Numbered from the stretch's first letter, positions 16,175 through 23,801 are shown. The stretch is DNA of 28,502 nucleotides from JAKPAM01 sp047605425 (GCA_047605425.1 JASGFT010000051.1:1-28502), one strand, 5' to 3'. The notes: generated by a model from the letters alone, not told the origin. A program made the numbers and translations.

Positions 16175-17308
16175 ATGTGGAAAGTGCAGCTTTTCAAGCT
16201 CAACTACGATGACCGCGAGGTCAGGGCCGCCGCCGGCGTCGTCGAAAGCGGCTGGCTGACGATGGGCGAGAAGGTCATCGAGTTCGAGCAGGCGTTCGCG
16301 CGACTGCTGGGCGGCGGCGACGTGCAATGCCTGGCGGTGACCAACTGCACGGCGGCGCTGCACATGGCGGTGCTGGCCGCCGGCGTCGGGCCGGGCGACG
16401 AGGTGATCATCCCGGCGCTGACGTTCGTGGCCGACGCCAACGTCGTCAGGGTGGCGGGCGCCGAAGCGGTGCTGGCCGACTGCACCAGCGAGGACGACCT
16501 GACGATGAGCGCCGCCGACATCGCGCGCAAGATCACGCCGCGCACGAAGGCCGTCATCGTCACGCATTACGGCGGCTTCGCCTGCGACATGGCCGGCATC
16601 GTCGAGCTTTGCAGCCAACGGGGCATCGTCCTGATCGAGGACTGCGCGCACACGCCCGGCGGCGAGTACGCGGGGCGGGCGCTGGGCACCTTCGGCGACA
16701 TCGGCTGCTTCAGCTTCTTTTCCAACAAGAACCTGTCGATCGGCGAAGGCGGCATGCTCAGCTTCCGCAAGCCGCAGATCGGCCAGCAGCTTCGCTATCT
16801 GCGCTCGCACGGCATGACGACGCTGACGCTCGATCGGCACAAGGGCCGCGCCTACACTTATGACGTCGCGCAGCCCGGCCTCAATTACCGGATGGACGAG
16901 ATCCACGCGGCGCTGGGCCTGGTGCAGCTCGACAAGCTGCCGGTGGCCAACGCCCGCCGCGGCGAGTTGACGGCCTTGTACCGGCGCTTGCTGTCCGGCG
17001 GGCCGGTGCGGATGCCGTTCGCGAACACCGGCGATACGCTGCCGACCTGGCACATCCTGCCGGTGCTGCTGCCGGCGGACGCCGACCGCCAGGCCACGAT
17101 GGCGCGGCTCAAGGATCTGGGCATCCAGTCCAGCATCCACTATCCGCCGTTCTGGGGCTTCGAGGCGTACTCGCATTTCAAGCCCGAGGACACGCCCGTG
17201 TGCGCGGCGCTGATCGGCCGCGAGCTGACGCTGCCGCTATACCCGACGATGACCGACGACGAGGTGCGGCTGGTCGTCGACAGCCTGCACCAGGCGCTGG
17301 CGGCCTGA
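16175..17308 (+). CDS. DegT/DnrJ/EryC1 sugar aminotransferase
   Basis: PLP-dependent nucleotide-sugar aminotransferase of 377 residues. Visible features are NCTAALHMA (57-65), IEDCAHTPGG (154-163) with Asp156, and CFSFFSNKNLSIGEGGM (178-194) with PLP-binding Lys185. The next gene is a UDP-HexNAc 4,6-dehydratase-like protein, so the most likely reaction is amination at C4 of a 4-keto-6-deoxy-HexNAc, as with PglE in bacillosamine synthesis; a different keto position is possible. It is clearly a different subfamily from wbpE in this window. The ATG at 16175 is preceded by AGAGG; the frame remains open far upstream (to 15572) but that part is antisense to the exported protein gene. It opens a three-gene + strand cassette. 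Confidence 0.9.
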   Translation: MWKVQLFKLNYDDREVRAAAGVVESGWLTMGEKVIEFEQAFARLLGGGDVQCLAVTNCTAALHMAVLAAGVGPGDEVIIPALTFVADANVVRVAGAEAVLADCTSEDDLTMSAADIARKITPRTKAVIVTHYGGFACDMAGIVELCSQRGIVLIEDCAHTPGGEYAGRALGTFGDIGCFSFFSNKNLSIGEGGMLSFRKPQIGQQLRYLRSHGMTTLTLDRHKGRAYTYDVAQPGLNYRMDEIHAALGLVQLDKLPVANARRGELTALYRRLLSGGPVRMPFANTGDTLPTWHILPVLLPADADRQATMARLKDLGIQSSIHYPPFWGFEAYSHFKPEDTPVCAALIGRELTLPLYPTMTDDEVRLVVDSLHQALAA

Positions 17309-17365
17309 CCGAATCCGGCATCCGCCCGCCCCGCCGACACTCTGATTCTGGATGGAGACCTTTCG

Positions 17366-18556
17366 ATGTCCGAACTGCTGACCCTGCTCGGTCGCGATCG
17401 CCCGCTGTTCGAAGCCGACCAGGCGCGCCATGGCGAAGCGATGGACGAACTGGTCCGCGCCGGCCGCTTCCTCGTCGTCGGCGGCGCGGGCTCGATCGGC
17501 CAGGCCGTCGTGCGCGAGATCTTCCAGCGCTCGCCCAGGCGGCTGCACGTCGTCGACATCAGCGAGAACAACCTGGTCGAGGTCGTTCGCGACGTGCGCA
17601 GCTCGCTCGGCTACATCGAAGGCGAGTTCAAGACCTTCGCGCTGGACTTCGGCTCGCCCGAGTTCGACGCGCTGCTGGCCGACAGCGGCGGTTACGACTA
17701 CGTGCTGAACCTGTCGGCGCTCAAGCACGTGCGCAGCGAGAAGGATCCGTTCACGCTGATGCGGCTGATCGACGTCAACGTCACGCAGACCGAGCGGCTT
17801 CGGCGCTGGGCGCGCGACCACGGCACGAAGAAGCTGTTCTGCGTATCGACCGACAAGGCGACGAACCCGGTCAACATGATGGGCTGCTCCAAGCGCATCA
17901 TGGAGCTGTTCCTGTTCGGCAACGACGACGCGCTGCCGGTGTCGACCGCGCGCTTCGCCAACGTCGCGTTCTCGGACGGCTCGCTGCTGCACGGCTTCGG
18001 CCAGCGCATCGCCAAGCGGCAGCCGCTGTCGGCGCCCAGCGACGTGCGACGCTACTTCATCACCCAGCCCGAATCCGGCTTCCTGTGCCTGGCCTCGTGC
18101 CTGCTGGGCGCGCACCGCGAGGTGTTCTTCCCCAAGCTCGACGAGTCGATGCACCTGATCACGTTCGCCGAAATCGCCGATCGCTACCTGCATTCGCTGG
18201 GCTACGAACCGGTGCGCTGCGCGACCGAGGACGAGGCGCGCGCGCGGGTCGGCGAACTGCGCGCGCGGCGCCAGTGGCCGGTCTACTACTTCGGCAGCGA
18301 CACGACCGGCGAAAAGGCGTTCGAGGAGTTCTACACGACCGATTCTCGGCTGGACTGGGAGCGCTTCGCCGACCTCGGCGTGATCCTGAACGATCGTCCC
18401 GCGCTCGGCGACCGGCTCGACCGTTTCGCGCAGGCGATCGAGACGCTGCGCGCGTCGCGCCGCTGGACCAAGCAGCAGCTCGTCGAGCAGTTCCGCGCGC
18501 TGGTACCCGAGTTCGCTCACCAGGAAACCGGCAAGTACCTGGACGACCGGATGTAA
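17366..18556 (+). CDS. Short-form UDP-N-acetylhexosamine 4,6-dehydratase-like protein (CapD/PglF/WbpM superfamily)
   Basis: NAD-binding extended short-chain dehydrogenase, 396 residues, with GGAGSIG (39-45) for the dinucleotide, VVDISENN (62-69) and the active-site block STDKATNP (161-168) followed by MMGCSK (171-176). The usual SDR tyrosine is replaced by methionine (Met172, with Lys176 three residues on), as in PglF/WbpM-type 4,6-dehydratases, which rely on the T-D-K residues instead. The membrane domain of full-length WbpM/PglF is absent: no hydrophobic N-terminus is present, so this is a soluble short form. Predicted to make UDP-2-acetamido-4-keto-2,6-dideoxyhexose from UDP-GlcNAc for the neighbouring aminotransferase. 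A GGAGA ribosome-binding sequence (17354-17358) sits 7 bases before the ATG. The C-terminal ~120 residues extend beyond the core fold and may determine specificity. Confidence 0.85.
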   Translation: MSELLTLLGRDRPLFEADQARHGEAMDELVRAGRFLVVGGAGSIGQAVVREIFQRSPRRLHVVDISENNLVEVVRDVRSSLGYIEGEFKTFALDFGSPEFDALLADSGGYDYVLNLSALKHVRSEKDPFTLMRLIDVNVTQTERLRRWARDHGTKKLFCVSTDKATNPVNMMGCSKRIMELFLFGNDDALPVSTARFANVAFSDGSLLHGFGQRIAKRQPLSAPSDVRRYFITQPESGFLCLASCLLGAHREVFFPKLDESMHLITFAEIADRYLHSLGYEPVRCATEDEARARVGELRARRQWPVYYFGSDTTGEKAFEEFYTTDSRLDWERFADLGVILNDRPALGDRLDRFAQAIETLRASRRWTKQQLVEQFRALVPEFAHQETGKYLDDRM

Positions 18557-18591
18557 GCCGCACCCGCCCGCAAGCCTTACGCTCACAAAAG

Positions 18592-19254
18592 ATGACGCGC
18601 TTATTCGATATCCTGTTCTCGGGCCTGGCCCTGCTGCTTCTGTCTCCGATCCTGATCGTCGTCGCGATCATCCTGAAGTTCACCGGCGAGGGCGACATCT
18701 TCTATCGCCAGCAGCGCGTCGGCGAGGGCGGACGCATGTTCGGCCTGCTCAAGTTCGCGACGATGCTGCGCGACAGCCCCAACCTCGGCTCGGGGCTGCT
18801 GACCGTCAAGAACGATCCGCGCGTGCTGCCGTTCGGCCGCTTCCTGCGCAAGACCAAGCTCAACGAACTGCCGCAACTGATCAACATCTTCATCGGCGAC
18901 ATGAGCGTCATCGGCCCTCGTCCGCAGGCGCGCCCGCATTTCGAGGTCTTTCCCGAAGCCGTCAAGGTCCGTTTGAAGACGGTCAGGCCCGGCCTTTCGG
19001 GCATCGGCTCGATCGTGTTCCGCGACGAGGAGAACATCCTGGAGCGAGCGGCCGACAAAGAGCGCTTCTATGCCGACGTGATCGCGCCGTACAAGGGCGC
19101 GCTCGAATGCTGGTACATCGATCGCCAGGGGCTCGTCATGTACTTCACGCTGATCTGGCTGACGATCGTCGCCGTGCTGGCGCCGTCGAGCACCGCTTAT
19201 CGAACGGTGCTCGAGGGCTTGCCGGAGCCGCCGCCGGAGTTGAGGGGGCTGTAA
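18592..19254 (+). CDS. Monotopic phosphoglycosyl transferase (PglC/WbaP family)
   Basis: Initiating enzyme that transfers a sugar-1-phosphate from UDP-sugar to undecaprenyl phosphate. At 220 residues it is the short PglC-like form: one re-entrant N-terminal hydrophobic helix (about 8-29), then the soluble catalytic domain with FYRQQRVGEGG (37-47), KFATM (54-58) and KLNELPQLINIFIGDMSVIGPRP (89-111). The catalytic acidic dyad of PglC (Asp-Glu) reads Asn91-Glu92 here, which is unusual or marks a subfamily. ATG at 18592 matches the family's start; the long open frame upstream is a shadow of the dehydratase gene. It follows the 4,6-dehydratase by 35 bases, so its likely substrate is the UDP-amino-deoxy sugar made by the two preceding enzymes. 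It meets the next gene tail to tail, 24 bases apart. Confidence 0.9.
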   Translation: MTRLFDILFSGLALLLLSPILIVVAIILKFTGEGDIFYRQQRVGEGGRMFGLLKFATMLRDSPNLGSGLLTVKNDPRVLPFGRFLRKTKLNELPQLINIFIGDMSVIGPRPQARPHFEVFPEAVKVRLKTVRPGLSGIGSIVFRDEENILERAADKERFYADVIAPYKGALECWYIDRQGLVMYFTLIWLTIVAVLAPSSTAYRTVLEGLPEPPPELRGL

Positions 19255-19278
19255 CGGCCGAGCCATCGGAGCCGGGGC

Positions 19279-21054
19279 TCAGGGCGCCTGGTGCAGGACG
19301 ACGCGCCAGTTCGAGCCGCTTCCGCTCGAGGTCTTGTCCCAGTGGTTGGCATTGATCCACTGACCGTCCAGATAGTGCTGCGCCTGCGACTCGGTGAACG
19401 CCGCCGGGCTGGCGAAGCCATAAGCGCCGCCGTTGCGCTGGTCCGCGAAGGCCCAGATCGACGAGCCTTGCGGCGTGAACTGCACGTCGTAGTTCCTGTT
19501 CGCATCCAGCCGGACCGATGACGGTAATGCCACGTCGTACCAGGTCATCACGCCCGTTCCCGTACCGTTCACCCGCTTGTCGACCTGATAGTTGACCGCG
19601 GCCTGGTCGATGACGCCCGAGGCCAGCACCGTCGATCCGTCGAGGATCCTCCAGCCGAGCCCGCCGCTGCCGCTGACCTTGGCGGTATTGATCGACAGGC
19701 CGGAAACCGTTCGGTTCGTCGTCGGCTTGAAACGCTCGCGCACCGGATTGGCGCTGCCGTTCTTCCACATGCGGCTGGCGAGGTCGACATTGCCGGTCTC
19801 CATGTTGGAGTTGCCGAAGACGCGCCCGTCGGCCATCGTGATCTGGACGATCGGCACCACGTATGCCGACGAATGACCATCGACGGTCCAGTCCTGCCAA
19901 CTCGGTTCGGCCGAGCCGCCGGCGCTTCGCCATCCATAAAGGGCCGCGAAATCATAAGGATCGAACCAGCGTGCCGCCTGGCCATTGCTCTCGACGATGT
20001 AGGCCATGTCCCAGCTCGACCAGTTCTGCGACGGGTTGGCGGCATTGTTGATGGCCACCAGGTGATAGAGCTTGCCGGCTTCGATCTGGCCACTGCCGCT
20101 CATCACGTCCGGCGAGAAGCGATGCGCGAGCGTCGTATACGTGCCGTTGACCATGCTCATCGAGCCCGGTACGCGACGGCCGGTCGCCAGCGGCGTCGCC
20201 GACCATTCGGGCAGATGACGCGCACTGTCGTCGTCGGGCAACAAGCGGATCTCGATGTCGCCGCCATCGCCCCCTGCATAGCCGCTGCCGTCGGACCAGT
20301 ACAGGCGGATCGACGCGACCGATCCGCTGTGCGCGGCGCGGAACCGGATGCCCGCGAACGTGTCGCGACCGCTGGTCCGTTCGGCGTTGATGTTCCACAG
20401 GCCGTCCATGATGTAAGCGCCTGGCCCGTACAACCGGGCCGCTTCGGCGCTGGTCGTCCGCAGACCGCCCTGGACCAGCGACACCAGCGCGCCGGACGCC
20501 GGGCTCGCGCCGCCGCTCCCGGTCGAGTCTGCTCCGCCGCCGGCATCGGCGACGTCGGCACCCGTCGATCCCGTGCCGGCGGAGCCGGTGCTGGTCGAGC
20601 CCGTGCTGGTCGAGCCCGTGCTGGTCGAGCCCGTCCCGCCTGTTCCCGTCGACGAGACGGCATTCGTCTTTCCGCCGGCGCTGCCCGAGGAGCCCCCGCC
20701 GTTCGACGCGCTCCCGGTGCCGGCCCCAGCCGTCGCATCACCAGCGGACTTGTTCGACAGATCCGTCGCATCCGGATGCGTCAGGTGATCCTCGCCGTTG
20801 ACCTGCGCCTCGTCGACCGGCGTGTCGCCATAAGCGATCGGCTCATCGGACACCAGTGGGCCGGCCACCGGTTCGTCGACCACGCTGGCCGGGCCGACGT
20901 TCCGGGTCGTCAACGACGAGACACCCGGTTCCGACCAGGTCGCCGATCCGTCTTCCTGCCCCCCTCCGCCGCCTCCGCAGCCGGCGAGCGCCAGCAGCGG
21001 GATCCAACACCATCTCGCCAGCACGCTGGCAACCCGCATGCGCGCTTTGTCCAC
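19279..21054 (-). CDS. Lipoprotein with Gly/Ser/Thr-rich linker and C-terminal domain paralogous to 14470-15810
   Basis: Family not recognised. Starting at GTG 21054, the 591 residues have a basic n-region, a hydrophobic stretch and the lipobox LAGC with Cys26 followed by Gly, predicting an outer-membrane lipoprotein. Residues about 27-200 are low-complexity, rich in Gly, Ser, Thr, Asp and Ala, with repeated STGSTSTGSTSTG-like units encoded by a 15-base tandem repeat. Residues about 205-591 are the domain shared with the exported protein at 14470-15810; over the parts aligned by hand the two are about 60% identical, and up to about 70% in the first 100 residues. The domain is rich in Trp, Tyr, Gly and Asp, possibly carbohydrate-binding, which is inference. 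The GTG start is chosen over ATG 21039 because of the well-placed AGGAG (21062-21066). It lies opposite the sugar cassette that it follows. Confidence 0.82.
   Translation of the reverse strand: MDKARMRVASVLARWCWIPLLALAGCGGGGGGQEDGSATWSEPGVSSLTTRNVGPASVVDEPVAGPLVSDEPIAYGDTPVDEAQVNGEDHLTHPDATDLSNKSAGDATAGAGTGSASNGGGSSGSAGGKTNAVSSTGTGGTGSTSTGSTSTGSTSTGSAGTGSTGADVADAGGGADSTGSGGASPASGALVSLVQGGLRTTSAEAARLYGPGAYIMDGLWNINAERTSGRDTFAGIRFRAAHSGSVASIRLYWSDGSGYAGGDGGDIEIRLLPDDDSARHLPEWSATPLATGRRVPGSMSMVNGTYTTLAHRFSPDVMSGSGQIEAGKLYHLVAINNAANPSQNWSSWDMAYIVESNGQAARWFDPYDFAALYGWRSAGGSAEPSWQDWTVDGHSSAYVVPIVQITMADGRVFGNSNMETGNVDLASRMWKNGSANPVRERFKPTTNRTVSGLSINTAKVSGSGGLGWRILDGSTVLASGVIDQAAVNYQVDKRVNGTGTGVMTWYDVALPSSVRLDANRNYDVQFTPQGSSIWAFADQRNGGAYGFASPAAFTESQAQHYLDGQWINANHWDKTSSGSGSNWRVVLHQAP
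20588..20632. repeat. Three perfect 15-base tandem repeats in the lipoprotein linker
   Basis: Unit GTGCTGGTCGAGCCC occurs at 20588-20602, 20603-20617 and 20618-20632 with no mismatch. In the - strand gene each unit encodes five residues of a Gly-Ser-Thr linker, so copy-number change would keep the reading frame and vary the linker length. Confidence 0.95.
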
Positions 21055-21061
21055 AGACTCG

Positions 21062-21066
21062 CTCCT
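21062..21066 (-). promoter_or_regulatory. Ribosome-binding site deciding the lipoprotein start
   Basis: On the - strand AGGAG ends 7 bases before GTG at 21054, an ideal spacing. The in-frame ATG at 21039 is 22 bases away and has no such site, so GTG 21054 is preferred. Confidence 0.7.
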
Positions 21067-21130
21067 GCACGAAGGGGTGATGCGGCAACGACACAACGCT
21101 GGGTTGCAGCGACGCAACGACCCATGGGAC

Positions 21131-21144
21131 GTGATCGATGTCAC
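21131..21144. promoter_or_regulatory. Possible CRP/FNR-family binding dyad
   Basis: GTGATCGATGTCAC has the GTGA-N6-TCAC arrangement of CRP-type sites, but the flanking T and A of the full consensus are not present (C before and G after). It lies 77 bases before the lipoprotein GTG and could control either divergent gene. This is a single motif match and weak evidence. Confidence 0.3.
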
Positions 21145-21261
21145 GCACTGTGCTGAGGGTTCGTGCCAATTCAGACGATCCACGCGACCGTCGGCGGTCC
21201 GTGGCGCGCGAGCGGCGAGCAGCGGTCGCCGGTGGACGACGGGCGGCGGTCGGTTCCGGTT

Positions 21262-21284
21262 GTCCGGCGAGTCCGGCGAGTCCG
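21262..21284. repeat. Short direct repeat, 9 bases x 2.5
   Basis: GTCCGGCGA is repeated directly twice with a partial third copy. It is short and GC-rich and may be chance. Confidence 0.8.
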
Positions 21285-21289
21285 TCTGC

Positions 21290-21302
21290 TAAAGCGGCTT
21301 TA
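21290..21302. repeat. Perfect 13-base palindrome in the divergent intergenic region
   Basis: TAAAGC-G-GCTTTA is a perfect dyad with one central base, standing out as AT-richer than its surroundings. It could be an operator half-site pair; nothing else supports a role. Confidence 0.6.
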
Positions 21303-21567
21303 TTCGGCCGACCGCCCGGCAAACGCTCGGTGCGGGACAGTGGATTCGTGGAATACGGGCGGCATTCCGTCCGTGGTCGATGTTTCCTTGGTCGATGCAG
21401 CGACGGCGCCGACCCGAGGCCCGCGTCGGACGCCCGGCGGGCCGGGATCAATCCTGGCATCATCGTCTCGTGCCGCGACGTTCGAGCGCTCCTCGCGAAC
21501 CGAGCCCTTCCGACCCTTCCAACGCGCCCGCCCGGACCGGCGGGCCGAGAGACACGGACACCACGCC

Positions 21568-22491
21568 ATGAAAGTCCTGATCCTGGGCGCCGGCGCCACC
21601 GGCGGCTATTACGGCGGCCGCTGCGCGGCGGCCGGCGCCGACGTATCGTTCATCGTCCGCCCGTCGCGCGCGGCGCTGCTGGCCGAGCGCGGCCTGCGCA
21701 TCACGAGCCCCAAGGGCGACGTGGCGATCCAGCCGCAACTGATCGTCGCCGGCCAGCCGCTGCCGCAGGCCGATCTGATCATCCTGAGCTGCAAGGCCTA
21801 TGACCTGGACAGCGCGATCGAATCGATCCGACCGGCCGTCGGCCCGCAGACGACGGTCATGCCGCTGCTCAACGGCATCAGCCACTACGATCGGCTCGAT
21901 GCCGCGTTCGGCGCGCCGCGCGTGCTCGGCGGCCTGTGCCAGATTCCGGTGACGGTCGGCGACCAGGGCCAGATCGTGCACATGGGCCCGTTCCACTCGC
22001 TGACCTATGGCGAGCGCGACGGCAGCGAGAGCGAGCGCTGCCGGCGGATCGGCGAGCTGTTCGCGCCGGCCGGATTCGATGCGCAGTTCTCGCGCACGAT
22101 CAACCTGGCGCTATGGGAGAAGTTCACGTTCCTGACGACGCTCGCGTCGATCAATTGCCTGATGCGCGGCAATATCGGGCAGATCCTGCGCGCGCAGGAC
22201 GGCGCCGCGCTGATCATCGAGCTGCTCGACGAATGCCAGGCCGTCGCGGCGGCCGCCGGCCATCCGATCCCGCCGGAGGTCGACGCCCGCGTGCGCGCGA
22301 CGCTGACGACGGCCGATTCGCCGGTGACCGCGTCGATGATGCGCGACCTCGAGCAGGGCCTGCGCATCGAGGCGCAGCAGATCACCGGCGACATGCTGCG
22401 CCGCGCCCGCGATGCCGGCATCGCGGCGCCGCTGCTGCGCGTCGCCTACGCCCACCTGCAGACCTACCAGGCGCGCCAGGCCGCCAGGTGA
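21568..22491 (+). CDS. panE: 2-dehydropantoate 2-reductase (ketopantoate reductase) family
   Basis: NADPH-dependent reductase family (PanE/ApbA), 307 residues, the normal length. Visible are the Rossmann loop GAGATGGYYGG (7-17), Lys76 in LSCKAYD, Asn102 in LLNGISH and the catalytic lysine Lys185 in ALWEKFTFL, which correspond to Lys72, Asn98 and Lys176 of the E. coli enzyme; SINCL and RGNIG follow as in the family. ATG 21568 is chosen because homology begins there. In E. coli the enzyme makes pantoate for coenzyme A. Many genomes carry several family members with other 2-keto-acid substrates, so the pantothenate role is probable rather than certain. There is no visible link to the polysaccharide genes. 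Confidence 0.85.
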   Translation: MKVLILGAGATGGYYGGRCAAAGADVSFIVRPSRAALLAERGLRITSPKGDVAIQPQLIVAGQPLPQADLIILSCKAYDLDSAIESIRPAVGPQTTVMPLLNGISHYDRLDAAFGAPRVLGGLCQIPVTVGDQGQIVHMGPFHSLTYGERDGSESERCRRIGELFAPAGFDAQFSRTINLALWEKFTFLTTLASINCLMRGNIGQILRAQDGAALIIELLDECQAVAAAAGHPIPPEVDARVRATLTTADSPVTASMMRDLEQGLRIEAQQITGDMLRRARDAGIAAPLLRVAYAHLQTYQARQAAR

Positions 22492-22676
22492 ACACGGGCG
22501 GCGGCGTGGGCGGCGGCGCTCGATCGGCCTTGCCCGCCGCGCGCGACGTTTCACGATGCCGGGCCGACCATCGAGCCGTCCGACAGTGACTCGGTGTCTC
22601 GAATTGACTACCATCCGTCCAGCGGTCGATGCGATTCGCGACCCGCGGCGCCGCCCTTCGACCCCCCTTTCCCTCC

Positions 22677-23747
22677 ATGCCCCCTCCGACCTCGAAAACC
22701 GACCAGTTCCAAGTGATCCAGGCGCTGCGCTACGTCGCGGCGCTGCTCGTGGTCATCAATCACTCGACGTTCTATATCGCCAGCCGGCTGGTCGAGGGAT
22801 TTCCGGTATGGGGCCAGGGTTCGTCGGGGGTCGACATCTTCTTCGTGATCAGCGGCTTCGTGATGATCATTTCATCGCAGGGCCTGGCCGGTCAGGATCA
22901 TCCGGCCCGCTCGTTCCTGGCCAACCGGATCGTGCGCATCGTGCCGTTGTACTGGATGATCACGACGCTGAAGCTGGCGGTGCTGCTCAGCGCGCCGAAC
23001 CTGGCGCTGAACAGCGAGATCATTCCTTATCACGTGCTGATGTCCTATCTGTTCATCCCGGCCTTCAACGCCAAGGGCGAGCTCGAGCCCGTGCTGGGCG
23101 TCGGCTGGACGCTGAACTTCGAGATGTTCTTCTACGCGGTCTTCGCGCTGGCGCTCGCGCTCAGGCGCTCGCCGATCAAGTTCTCGCTGCCGATCTTCGC
23201 CGCGCTGTCGGTCATCGGCTTCTGGAAGACGCCGGAGTGGCCGGCGTTGACGTTCTGGTTCAACCCGCTGGTGCTCGAGTTCCTGGCCGGCATGCTGATC
23301 GCGCGAGCCCGCCTGAACGGCATCGTCCTGCCGAAAGGAATCGCCGCGGCGGCCGTCGTCGTGGGCTTCGCGCTGCTGCTAACGGACTTCGGTTACTTCG
23401 ACCCGTGGTATCGCGGCTTCCGCTACGGGATCCCCGCCGCGCTGATCGTCGCCGGCGCGGTGTCGCTCGAGTCGGTGCTCAAGGGGCGAATCCCGTCGGT
23501 GATCTCACGGCTGGGAGACGGGTCCTATGCGCTGTACCTGATCCATCCGATCCTGGTGCCGGCGATCCCGGCGCTGTTCGCCAAAGCGGGCTTGCAGGCG
23601 CCGATCCTGGCCGTCGTGCTGTGCGCGGTCGCCGCGACGATCGCGTCGTACATCGTGTTCCTGCTCGTCGAGCGGCCGCTGACGCGCTATCTGAAAGCCA
23701 GGCTGAAAGGCCCGCGGACGGTCGCCTCGTCGGTGCCGCTGCGCTGA
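22677..23747 (+). CDS. Acyltransferase-3 family membrane protein (OafA/ExoZ-like)
   Basis: Polytopic inner-membrane acyltransferase of 356 residues, with about ten hydrophobic helices. The family start is clear: QALRYVAALLVVINHS with conserved His29, then GVDIFFVISGFVM. The C-terminal helix region has the YALYLIHP and VERPL segments common to these proteins. Members O-acetylate or O-succinylate surface sugars, so it probably decorates the polymer made by this locus. ATG 22677 is used because homology starts a few residues later; ATG 22629 in the same frame is possible and neither has a good ribosome-binding site. The attached SGNH domain of longer OafA proteins is absent. It lies 185 bases after panE. 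Confidence 0.87.
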   Translation: MPPPTSKTDQFQVIQALRYVAALLVVINHSTFYIASRLVEGFPVWGQGSSGVDIFFVISGFVMIISSQGLAGQDHPARSFLANRIVRIVPLYWMITTLKLAVLLSAPNLALNSEIIPYHVLMSYLFIPAFNAKGELEPVLGVGWTLNFEMFFYAVFALALALRRSPIKFSLPIFAALSVIGFWKTPEWPALTFWFNPLVLEFLAGMLIARARLNGIVLPKGIAAAAVVVGFALLLTDFGYFDPWYRGFRYGIPAALIVAGAVSLESVLKGRIPSVISRLGDGSYALYLIHPILVPAIPALFAKAGLQAPILAVVLCAVAATIASYIVFLLVERPLTRYLKARLKGPRTVASSVPLR

Positions 23748-23762
23748 TCGGCCGCGCGCTCG

Positions 23763-23783
23763 GCCTCGTCCTGAAGGCGAGGC
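23763..23783. terminator. Possible bidirectional terminator hairpin between convergent genes
   Basis: GCCTCG and CGAGGC form a 6-base stem around a 9-base loop in the 54-base gap between two convergent genes. There is no proper T-run on either side, so termination activity is uncertain. Confidence 0.3.
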
Positions 23784-23801
23784 TCGCGCTTTGTCCCGTG
23801 G

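Larger units (their letters stand above)
21055..21567. other. Divergent intergenic region
   Basis: About 510 bases between the lipoprotein gene (- strand) and the ketopantoate reductase-like gene (+ strand). It contains a CRP/FNR-like dyad (21131-21144), a 9-base repeat in 2.5 copies (21262-21284) and a small palindrome (21290-21302). No clear coding region is supported here: open frames extending upstream from 21568 have no family resemblance and a composition typical of read-through in GC-rich DNA. No confident -10/-35 pair was found. Confidence 0.65.

Noticed and set aside
19255..19278. Terminator between the convergent sugar transferase and lipoprotein genes
   Set aside because: Only a 5-base GAGCC/GGCTC pairing is seen, partly within the coding end, and no T-run follows.
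21163..21567. Coding region upstream of the ketopantoate reductase start
   Set aside because: The frame is open but matches no family, has no ribosome-binding site, and the family's N-terminus starts at 21568.
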